From positions 1 through 5,081 of the forward strand of contig JAYENR010000236.1 in NCBI GenBank assembly GCA_034722175.1: a stretch of DNA of 5,081 bases, given 5' to 3'. Under the pieces are notes generated by a model. It worked only from the letters and a program-made list of their open reading frames with translations, had not been told where the DNA came from and made no database searches. The position numbers and the translations under genes were made by a program. This DNA comes from Thiomicrorhabdus sp034722175. GTDB taxonomy: Bacteria; Pseudomonadota; Gammaproteobacteria; Thiomicrospirales; Thiomicrospiraceae. Positions 1 through 5,081 of this stretch are shown here, piece by piece. Position 1 is the stretch's first letter. Every line of letters begins with the position of its first letter.

Positions 1-389
1 ACCAAGCATCAATCTCAACTTACATTCATGTTAATGATGTGGCTAACTTATTTTCTTTATGTATTCAACATCCCACAAAAGCTAAAAATCAGGTTTTTAT
101 TGCTTCAAACGACTGTCTGCAATCTGAACTGGTAGAATCCATTGCCTCTTATCATAAGGTTTCACCGCCTACATTAAGATTACCTAAAATGCCTATTCGT
201 GCAATTAGCCAATTATTTAACCTACTGCCTATTCGTTTTCCGCTTAATGAAAGTCGTATTGATTCTTTGACTTCTCAAGTTGAATTCAGTCACGCAAAAG
301 CACAACAACTCGGTTTTAAACCGGAAAACCCAGTACCGATTCAAATCATTTCATTTCTGGAACAGAATTCAGATAGACAGCCGAACTAA
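1..389 (+). CDS. NAD-dependent epimerase/dehydratase (SDR) family protein, C-terminal part; 5' end outside window
   Basis: The reading frame is open from the left edge (first full codon at base 3) to TAA at 387-389, giving 128 visible residues. The visible part begins QASISTYIHVNDVANLF. The YIHVNDVA stretch matches the '(F/Y)IHVxDVA' element that follows the substrate-binding region in extended SDR nucleotide-sugar epimerases and dehydratases, so the Rossmann fold and the YxxxK active site must lie upstream of the window. The GTG at 39 falls inside this conserved element (the V of NDVA) and is not a credible start. The C-terminal stretch FSHAKAQQLGFKP resembles the usual 'SxxKAxxxLGWxP' ending of the family. 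It is followed after 50 bases by a second SDR gene on the same strand, probably in the same operon. The reaction (4-epimerase, 4-reductase or 4,6-dehydratase) cannot be told from this part. Family assignment is fairly sure; specific function is unknown. Confidence 0.8.
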   Translation, partial: QASISTYIHVNDVANLFSLCIQHPTKAKNQVFIASNDCLQSELVESIASYHKVSPPTLRLPKMPIRAISQLFNLLPIRFPLNESRIDSLTSQVEFSHAKAQQLGFKPENPVPIQIISFLEQNSDRQPN

Positions 390-428
390 TCAATGACAAA
401 TATTGATAAAAAACTTTTGAAAACATAC

Positions 429-433
429 AAGGA
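429..433 (+). promoter_or_regulatory. Shine-Dalgarno site of the WbpV-like gene
   Basis: AAGGA lies six bases before the ATG at 440. This supports that start, as does the nucleotide-binding beta strand (RYLVSGATG) beginning immediately after the initiator methionine. The 50-base gap before this gene shows no obvious terminator or strong promoter, so co-transcription with the upstream SDR gene is likely. Confidence 0.7.
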
Positions 434-439
434 ACCATT

Positions 440-1447
440 ATGCGCTATTTAGTAAGCGGTGCGACGGGGTTTGTTGGACAAGCTTTAACCCAATCCCTAA
501 CGTCACAAGGCCATGAAGTTCATGCACTAGTTAGAAATACACCGGCTAAATTACCAAAAGGCGCTACCCCTTTTACAGCCGAGTTCAGCAAAGAGGGTAT
601 AAACCATGATACAAGCCTTAGTGACTCGGATAACGCCAGACAAGCGTTACTTATCAGCCAGTTATTAAATGCTTTAAAAGAGGTGGAAGTCGTTATTCAT
701 ACTGCGGCGCGTGTCCATGTCATGAATGAAACAACCACGGATCCATTATCAGAATTTCGAGCCATTAACCGTGATGCAACACTCTTATTAGCAAGCTTGG
801 CTGCACAAGCAGGTGTGAAACGCTTTGTGTTTTTAAGCTCAATTAAAGTGAATGGCGAAAATACAGCATTTGGCTCCCCTTTTACAGCCGACGATACGCC
901 TAACCCTAGCGATCCTTATGGATTGTCGAAACTTGAAGCCGAACAAGGTTTATTTGAGCTCAGCCAGAAGACGGCGATGGAAGTGGTCATTATTCGCCCC
1001 CCCCTTATTTATGGGCCGGGCGTAAAAGCCAATTTTGCTGTCATGATGAAGTGGGTCAAACTCGGCATTCCACTCCCATTCGCTTCTGTTAACAATCGGC
1101 GCTCACTGGTTGCGCTTGATAACCTAATCGATTTTATTGAGCTGTGTGCCTCACCCACCCTCTCTCCAAAAGCCGCCAACGAGGTGTTTTTAGTAGCCGA
1201 TGCCACCCCGGTTTCAACTCGAACACTGCTTCAAACCATTGCGAAGGCGTATGGTCAAAAAGCGCGTATTTGGCCTTTTCCCGTCACAATCATGAGAATG
1301 GGTGCGGCCTTACTTGGTAAAAAAGCCTTATCAGAACGTTTATTTGGCAACCTGGAATTGGATGCCAGCAAAAATAAAAAACTATTATCATGGCAAGCCA
1401 AAACCAGCATGATGCAACAGCTCCAAAAGATGGTAGGAAAAGACTAA
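440..1447 (+). CDS. WbpV-like NAD(P)-dependent UDP-sugar 4-ketoreductase/4-epimerase (extended SDR)
   Basis: This complete 335-residue extended SDR is a cytoplasmic enzyme of nucleotide-sugar synthesis. Visible motifs are the Rossmann glycine signature GATGFVG (residues 7-13), VVIHTAARVHVMNE (84-97), the FLSSIKVNGE strand with the active-site serine (131-140), the catalytic Y160-x-x-x-K164 in DPYGLSK, RPPLIYGPGVKANF (186-199) and NNRRSLVALDNLIDFI (218-233). This combination is typical of O-antigen locus proteins related to Pseudomonas WbpV. Those are thought to reduce the 4-keto product of a UDP-GlcNAc 4,6-dehydratase (WbpM type) to UDP-QuiNAc or UDP-FucNAc; many are simply annotated as UDP-glucose 4-epimerase. 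Neither a WbpM nor a WbpL-type gene is in view. Residues about 48-82 form a longer, polar, serine- and aspartate-containing stretch than I expect in this family. The gene also contains a C8 run at 997-1004. Family is confident; the exact sugar and the choice of reductase or epimerase are inferred. Confidence 0.9.
   Translation: MRYLVSGATGFVGQALTQSLTSQGHEVHALVRNTPAKLPKGATPFTAEFSKEGINHDTSLSDSDNARQALLISQLLNALKEVEVVIHTAARVHVMNETTTDPLSEFRAINRDATLLLASLAAQAGVKRFVFLSSIKVNGENTAFGSPFTADDTPNPSDPYGLSKLEAEQGLFELSQKTAMEVVIIRPPLIYGPGVKANFAVMMKWVKLGIPLPFASVNNRRSLVALDNLIDFIELCASPTLSPKAANEVFLVADATPVSTRTLLQTIAKAYGQKARIWPFPVTIMRMGAALLGKKALSERLFGNLELDASKNKKLLSWQAKTSMMQQLQKMVGKD
567..582 (+). repeat. 16-base direct repeat, copy 1 (within WbpV-like gene)
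   Basis: CCCCTTTTACAGCCGA occurs here and again at 876-891, in the same codon phase and 309 bases (103 codons) apart. This copy encodes TPFTAE (residues 43-48), just before the unusually long polar stretch of the protein. Confidence 0.85.
876..891 (+). repeat. 16-base direct repeat, copy 2 (within WbpV-like gene)
   Basis: This is a perfect second copy of the 16 bases at 567-582, encoding SPFTAD (residues 146-151). In WbpV-like proteins a PFTADD-type motif is expected here, shortly before the DPYGxSK active site. If the repeat arose by duplication, this is therefore the ancestral copy. Confidence 0.85.
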
Positions 1448-1493
1448 ACTGATAAGTGATGCATTGATTTACAGGCTTAAACGCCACCCAAGT
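1448..1493. other. Convergent intergenic gap with no convincing terminator
   Basis: Only 46 bases separate the stop of the plus-strand SDR gene from the stop of the minus-strand polymerase gene. I see no GC-rich hairpin followed by a T run on either strand. The best candidate is a weak 5-bp pairing (TAAAC with GTTTA around 1478-1496) that runs into the polymerase stop codon. Transcripts of the two units may overlap at their 3' ends, or termination may be Rho-dependent. Confidence 0.6.
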
Positions 1494-2534
1494 TTAGACG
1501 ATGACTTGGCTCAAAAAAACACCACCCGCCATAAGCGCCAATAAAAACAGCAAAGCAGGGCTGAACTTATTTAAAATTGGATAAATAAAGACTGTTAAAA
1601 ATAGGGGCATGGCAAACCATGCGGACCAAGCAAACCGATCTGAATAGTTTGCCCAGCCAAACAGCCAAAATGGAATTAACAACAGTAAATACACCTTTAG
1701 AACGGGCTTCAACCTCGCAAGCCACTGCGTTTTATGAATCACATCTAATTGCTGTGCAATAAAGTATAAAGCTAATGGAAAAATTGAAAATATCGCAAAT
1801 TCGATTCTGACCCCATTTTCATACTCGGCATCCGTTCGATACCCACTGATTGCTTGATAAATGGACAAACCTGAAGCGGAAGAGAGCATTTCAATCAATA
1901 TTTCAGTTGCCCCTGCGATATATAATGTAAACAAAATAAGTGACAACCCAACCACCAGATTAAAACTTAAAAACACGCCAGAAAGGAATGCCAAAAACAT
2001 CAATGCAGACGTATGAAAACTGATGGCAAACAGCGCCCATAGTAGCGATTGATAATATCGCCCCTGCAATAAAGAAATGGCAACCAGTAGGACAAATAAA
2101 ACACTAATGGATTGACGCAGAACATTGATTTGTGCGCCCATGAAAAATGGCGAGATCAGCATTAACGTCATAAAAATTAACATCCACTTCATTGTTTGAA
2201 CTTGATGGTAATTTAAAAAAAGCGCCATGCGCTTCGCGACATAAATGGTTAATACAAACTGAATGGCTGAAACCACGGCAAGGTATTGAGTGGTTGACAG
2301 GTGCAATCGAGCTAGGGAAAACATCAGGTAATCAAACCCGGGTTCAACTTTATGAATCAGACACTGACACCCCTTGACTAACTCATACATTGCACGATAA
2401 ACCCGCGTATCAGTTCCTAGAAACTCACTTCGCTGCCCCACTAAAACAACAAAAACGGAAACGAACAGAAAAGACAATAGAACGATTAGAAACCGTTGTA
2501 ATTGGCGAACTTCGACTTGTGATGAATGAGACAT
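1494..2534 (-). CDS. EpsG/Wzy-type polysaccharide repeat-unit polymerase (multi-pass membrane protein)
   Basis: This 346-residue, very hydrophobic protein is predicted to act in the inner membrane, joining flipped repeat units into the polymer. I count about ten membrane segments, near residues 14-33, 83-100, 115-133, 141-157, 161-181, 184-206, 242-260, 279-296, 303-320 and 326-345. EpsG-family hallmarks are present. The first external loop reads RSEFLGTDTRVYRAMYE (35-51) followed by EPGFDYL (64-70). NVLRQSISV (137-145) starts the fourth segment, and FHTSAL (173-178) lies in the fifth. A late YSDR (297-300) resembles the basic residue seen near the C-terminus of such polymerases. Wzy proteins diverge strongly, so the call rests on the motifs and the context. 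It is last in the minus-strand operon, 13 bases after the glycosyltransferase stop, with only a weak, distant GAG as ribosome site, so translation may depend on the upstream gene. No other complete Wzy candidate is in the window. Linkage and repeat unit are unknown. Confidence 0.85.
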   Translation of the reverse strand: MSHSSQVEVRQLQRFLIVLLSFLFVSVFVVLVGQRSEFLGTDTRVYRAMYELVKGCQCLIHKVEPGFDYLMFSLARLHLSTTQYLAVVSAIQFVLTIYVAKRMALFLNYHQVQTMKWMLIFMTLMLISPFFMGAQINVLRQSISVLFVLLVAISLLQGRYYQSLLWALFAISFHTSALMFLAFLSGVFLSFNLVVGLSLILFTLYIAGATEILIEMLSSASGLSIYQAISGYRTDAEYENGVRIEFAIFSIFPLALYFIAQQLDVIHKTQWLARLKPVLKVYLLLLIPFWLFGWANYSDRFAWSAWFAMPLFLTVFIYPILNKFSPALLFLLALMAGGVFLSQVIV

Positions 2535-2547
2535 ATATTAATTGACT

Positions 2548-3360
2548 CTATTTATTCAATTTTAAGGATACAAAAACGAGTCTTTTTAAAAACTTTAAAA
2601 CAGAGAGGCTACTGTAAACGAATCTTGTTTGGGAAGAGATCAAACCCTGTTTTGTTATGTCACTATAACTTTGAAGTTCACCTTTTTCCATTTGCAAAAG
2701 ATTGGAAGCCAGCCCTGCTTCACCATAGGCCTTTTTAAATACAAAAGCCAACGGCAATGAAAATTTATAACAGGCCTGTTCAGATAAACAGACCTGCAAC
2801 CAAAGCAAATAATCTTCACAATAATATTGCCCATCTTTGAATCTGTGATTAAGCGACCTTTTGAGCATAACACTGCGCGTAGAAAATACATTTTTGAGCA
2901 GTAACTGCTTAGGGTGAACGATAACGGGAGGAGTGACTTCCTCGATTCGTGTTTCGGTGAGCATTTCTGCCTGATTGTAAAGCTCGGAATGTCCGGTCAT
3001 AGCCACCTCAGGGTGACGAGACATCCAGTCATACTGAATTTCAATTTTCTGACTATGCCAAGCGTCATCGGCATCTAAAAATGCAATATAATCACCTATC
3101 GCGTGCTTCCACCCTGTATTTCTAGCCGTTCCCGGTCCTTGGTTTGAGGTAAGCGGAATAATTTTGAGCCAACCTTTTGGATAGCAATTCTGCATGGCAT
3201 AAAGCAGCTCCAAAGTGCCGTCCTCACTGTAGTCGTCGACCAACACCACTTCAGCTACGGAGTGTGTTTGATTAGCAACAGACAAAACAGCCCGCTCAAT
3301 TGTATCTTGACATTGAAAACATGGAATAACAACACTGACGGGTGCAGGATTATTTTTCAA
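2548..3360 (-). CDS. Family 2 glycosyltransferase (GT-A fold), probable TTG start
   Basis: This 270-residue cytoplasmic or membrane-associated glycosyltransferase has the full GT2 signature. Numbering from the TTG start, it has VSVVIPCFQ (8-16), LVDDYSEDGT (40-49), NQGPGTARNTG (73-83), the metal- and nucleotide-binding FLDADDAW (94-101) and a CEDYLLWLQ element (181-189) carrying the likely catalytic ED pair. The AYGEAGLASNLLQMEKGEL segment (211-229) and a basic, hydrophobic tail are features I recall from GT2 enzymes of O-antigen loci. The frame extends upstream to a GTG at 3423 (291 residues) and an ATG at 3387, both deep inside the pyruvyl transferase gene. The TTG at 3360 is preferred because GGAG sits seven bases before it, the overlap shrinks to 11 bases, and the first beta strand then begins a few residues in, as is usual for GT2. 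Donor and acceptor sugars cannot be inferred. Confidence 0.92.
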   Translation of the reverse strand: MKNNPAPVSVVIPCFQCQDTIERAVLSVANQTHSVAEVVLVDDYSEDGTLELLYAMQNCYPKGWLKIIPLTSNQGPGTARNTGWKHAIGDYIAFLDADDAWHSQKIEIQYDWMSRHPEVAMTGHSELYNQAEMLTETRIEEVTPPVIVHPKQLLLKNVFSTRSVMLKRSLNHRFKDGQYYCEDYLLWLQVCLSEQACYKFSLPLAFVFKKAYGEAGLASNLLQMEKGELQSYSDITKQGLISSQTRFVYSSLSVLKFLKRLVFVSLKLNK

Positions 3361-4576
3361 CGATCGACTCCAGCTTCTTAATCGCATCAACCCCACTTTT
3401 CTGTAATAAAGGAATTTTCTCACTTAACTGCTGTTTTAACGTCTCTTCATTCGCCATTAACCAGTCAAATTTTGTCACTAAACTCTGTGTGCTCAACTCA
3501 TTGGTAGGCAATACTGGGGTGTCCTCACCAAATAAATCCACATTAATGCCTTTCGCTTTAACACTGTATGAAATCGATATGGTTGGAACCTGCGATGAAA
3601 GTGCAGCAATGGTCGCATGCGTTCGCGCCCCAATAAAAAACCGTAATTGTCGAATGGCATACTTTAATTGTGCAGCATTAAAATCTGAAGAGATCATGCC
3701 GACACGGCCTGAAAATTGTGACAAGGTTTCCAACATCGGTGCCATGTACACAGCGTCATTATTTTTAGTACTGTGATCCAACGGGATCACATGAGGTACT
3801 AGGACGACCGAAAGTGATGTTGTATTCAGAACGTGCTTGATAAACTCGACTGTTTGCTCTCTTAATGAAGCCTGACCTTCATGCGTGTATTTTTCGATTA
3901 GAGGACTAATATTAACTCCCAATACTCCGTCACCGACCTCAGTTGGCCAAAAAGTATCTAGCGCCGTTTCCTGGTAATCCAAGTTAAAGGCTGGATCGGC
4001 CATTTTGTGAACATTATTTAACTTCAATGTCTCGGTTAAATACTTTTGCGACACAGACTCCCGCACCCAAAGCTGATGGAATCCTTGCAGATGATTTTGT
4101 ATAAAAGGCACATAATCCGGTTCTTTTTCAAAAGGTCCAACCGATGCACCAAACAGCACAGACACTTTATTTTTTGACTGAGCGTACTGGTCTAATGCCA
4201 CCAACAAAGAGGGTAAACGATAATCAAGCGAGTAATTATCTCCCCCCACACTCATCACAACATCAACGGATTCAATATCGGATCTGAATCGTTCAGATAA
4301 TCCAAATGGCCAATGGGTTTGCTTAATAAGCTTACATGGCAAACGTTGAAAGTGCGCCCAAAACCGAGTCATCGAGGGAAACTCATCAGGAACAAATTCA
4401 ACTCCGTACGACTTATATTCAGGCCATTGTTTTCTATCCGACTCAATATTATTAGACGGCACTAAAATCTCTGGCGACTCAAACACTTGATTAATCAGTT
4501 TCACCGTACTACGAACAATGGCTTCGCAACCACGATTGCTAAAACTATTTTGTCCACTTAAATAGAATCTTGTCAT
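3350..4576 (-). CDS. Polysaccharide pyruvyl transferase family protein
   Basis: This complete 408-residue protein belongs to the polysaccharide pyruvyl transferase family (the CsaB/WcaK group). Members transfer the enolpyruvyl group of phosphoenolpyruvate to a sugar, usually giving a negatively charged pyruvyl ketal, on a cytoplasmic precursor. Visible elements are an N-terminal SFSNRGCEAIVRSTV (11-25), where the family usually has 'NxGDxAI'; VVMSVGGDNYSLDY (106-119); LFGASVGPF (141-149); LWVRESVSQKYL (169-180); VLGVNISPL (218-226); VVLVPHVIP (257-265); and the C-terminal FFIGARTHATIAALSSQVPTI (313-333) followed by ISYSVKAKGI (334-343). The R318-T-H320-A element matches the conserved RxHA of the family. 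The start is the ATG at 4576, which overlaps the stop of the FrhB-like gene as ATGA; only a weak GGAAA lies ten bases upstream, so translational coupling is likely. Some relatives in polysaccharide clusters may not make ketals, so the substrate and even the exact reaction are inferred. Confidence 0.9.
   Translation of the reverse strand: MTRFYLSGQNSFSNRGCEAIVRSTVKLINQVFESPEILVPSNNIESDRKQWPEYKSYGVEFVPDEFPSMTRFWAHFQRLPCKLIKQTHWPFGLSERFRSDIESVDVVMSVGGDNYSLDYRLPSLLVALDQYAQSKNKVSVLFGASVGPFEKEPDYVPFIQNHLQGFHQLWVRESVSQKYLTETLKLNNVHKMADPAFNLDYQETALDTFWPTEVGDGVLGVNISPLIEKYTHEGQASLREQTVEFIKHVLNTTSLSVVLVPHVIPLDHSTKNNDAVYMAPMLETLSQFSGRVGMISSDFNAAQLKYAIRQLRFFIGARTHATIAALSSQVPTISISYSVKAKGINVDLFGEDTPVLPTNELSTQSLVTKFDWLMANEETLKQQLSEKIPLLQKSGVDAIKKLESIVEK
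3368..3371 (-). promoter_or_regulatory. Shine-Dalgarno site supporting the TTG start of the glycosyltransferase
   Basis: On the minus strand GGAG is followed by a seven-base spacer (TCGATCG) and then TTG at 3360-3358. The longer alternatives are weaker: the GTG at 3423 has no purine-rich site before it, and the ATG at 3387 has only a GGGG run three bases away. The site lies inside the last codons of the pyruvyl transferase gene, consistent with coupled translation. Confidence 0.6.
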
Positions 4577-5081
4577 TTTTGAAATTTCCGAACGAGGTAT
4601 TGTAAAACCTGATAACTGTAAACCAGGGTCTGTTTAGTTAAACGCTTATTTAAAAAATAGTACTTAATCTGTAAAGGCAGCATTTGATATAAGAAGTGAT
4701 TAAAGTTGTTTTTTGCTTTCGACGCTTCAAACGCAGTGTGAGATTTCTCTGCAATCTTTTCTCTCAACAAATAAATTTTTTGTTTTATATCAGGCACATC
4801 ATAGTCGTATGCTTTGATACGTTTTACTGGGTGCCATGCTTGGGCTAATTGAGCTTCTCGCTGTCGAATATCCAACCCTTCATGACGGTGTCGATAATTA
4901 GCTGCCTGAGACTGATATACTTTTTCAACCTTTTCTTCATTCAACGTAATTTCGTGGCTCTCTTGTCCCTGTTTCAGTATCTCTAAAATTTCAGAGTGTC
5001 TTACAACAAGGATATTACGCCCTCCAGAATCATTATGATATTCTGGCAACCAAGCATCTCCTAAGGTAACGTCTGCTGTTT
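4573..5081 (-). CDS. Coenzyme F420 hydrogenase/dehydrogenase beta-subunit (FrhB)-like protein, C-terminal part; 5' end outside window
   Basis: The minus-strand frame is open from the right edge to TGA at 4575-4573, giving 169 visible residues. The TTG at 5049 would give 158 residues, but it lies inside a conserved motif and is not a real start. Read through it, the sequence is TADVTLGDAWLPEYHNDSGG followed by RNILVVRHSEILEIL. This matches the 'ADIxxGDxW...G.S.vvvRt..G..ll' region of the FrhB/FdhB C-terminal domain, and NYRHRHEGLDIR further on is also typical of polysaccharide-locus members. The Fe-S cysteine motifs and flavin region expected upstream are outside the window. True FrhB proteins are FAD- and iron-sulfur-containing electron carriers of archaeal F420 enzymes. 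Homologues in bacterial polysaccharide clusters, often beside pyruvyl transferases, have no settled role to my knowledge. The last ~60 residues are basic and aromatic-rich (for example QIKYYFLNKRL), possibly for membrane or partner contact. The 4-base overlap with the pyruvyl transferase suggests coupled expression. Confidence 0.82.
   Translation of the reverse strand, partial: TADVTLGDAWLPEYHNDSGGRNILVVRHSEILEILKQGQESHEITLNEEKVEKVYQSQAANYRHRHEGLDIRQREAQLAQAWHPVKRIKAYDYDVPDIKQKIYLLREKIAEKSHTAFEASKAKNNFNHFLYQMLPLQIKYYFLNKRLTKQTLVYSYQVLQYLVRKFQK

Noticed and set aside
393..452. A 19-codon plus-strand ORF (MTNIDKKLL...) in the gap between the two SDR genes, overlapping the start of the second.
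   Set aside because: There is no ribosome binding site before its ATG, it has no recognisable features, and it runs out of frame into the WbpV-like gene. It is most likely chance in an AT-rich spacer.
1009..1487. Two short minus-strand frames antisense to the WbpV-like gene, considered as a possible antisense gene or a continuation of the minus-strand operon past the polymerase.
   Set aside because: Their translations show no family resemblance and they overlap conserved SDR coding sequence. The real operon ends with the polymerase stop at 1494.
1471..1500. A possible intrinsic terminator (TAAAC paired with GTTTA, or GGC with GCC) in the convergent gap.
   Set aside because: The stems are only 3-5 base pairs, AT-rich and without a following T run on either strand, which is too weak to call.
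3342..3776. A 144-codon plus-strand open frame antisense to the pyruvyl transferase and glycosyltransferase junction.
   Set aside because: It lies wholly opposite well-supported coding sequence with strong family motifs. Its translation is cysteine-rich with no recognisable domain, and it is best explained as a shadow of the minus-strand genes.
4240..4250. A C6 run (G6 on the coding strand) in the pyruvyl transferase gene as a second phase-variation tract.
   Set aside because: Six bases is within ordinary occurrence, and it encodes the conserved SVGGDN motif, so selection on the protein explains it.
1..5058. The 10-base word ACCAAGCATC occurs at 1-10 and again at 5049-5058, almost at both window ends, suggesting a flanking direct repeat.
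   Set aside because: Both copies lie inside coding sequence, identity stops after 10 bases, and no transposase or integrase accompanies them. Chance similarity at arbitrary window edges is the simplest reading.

Overview
The window is part of a surface-polysaccharide (O-antigen, capsule or exopolysaccharide) biosynthesis locus from a moderately AT-rich bacterium. The second epimerase-family protein closely resembles the WbpV-type enzymes of Gram-negative O-antigen loci, so a Gram-negative, probably gammaproteobacterial, host is likely. No rRNA, tRNA or housekeeping marker is present to fix the genus, so this is inference.

Layout. The left part (1-1447) carries two plus-strand short-chain dehydrogenase/reductase (SDR) genes. 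The first enters from outside the window and only its C-terminal part is seen. The second is complete and is a WbpV-like nucleotide-sugar 4-ketoreductase/4-epimerase. They converge, across a gap of only 46 bases (1448-1493), with a tightly packed minus-strand operon filling 1494-5081. In transcription order (right to left) the operon reads: a coenzyme F420 hydrogenase beta-subunit (FrhB)-like protein whose N-terminal part lies beyond the right edge; a polysaccharide pyruvyl transferase family protein joined to it by a 4-base ATGA overlap; a family 2 glycosyltransferase that probably starts at a TTG codon inside the end of the pyruvyl transferase gene; and an EpsG/Wzy-type membrane polymerase 13 bases further on.

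How the genes may work together. The SDRs would supply modified UDP-sugars. The glycosyltransferase would extend the lipid-linked repeat unit at the cytoplasmic face. The pyruvyl transferase would add an acidic pyruvyl ketal to a sugar. The polymerase would join flipped repeat units on the periplasmic side. The FrhB-like protein is the least understood member. Its translational coupling to the pyruvyl transferase suggests a linked step, possibly a redox step in making the modified sugar, but the sequence does not prove this.

No insertion sequence, CRISPR array, RNA gene, promoter or convincing terminator was found. Both transcription units begin outside the window, and no gene-free stretch exceeds 300 bases. 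The points most worth following are the FrhB-like/pyruvyl transferase pair, three start-codon issues (two genes truncated by the window edges, plus the TTG start), and a C8 tract and a 16-base in-frame repeat within the WbpV-like gene.
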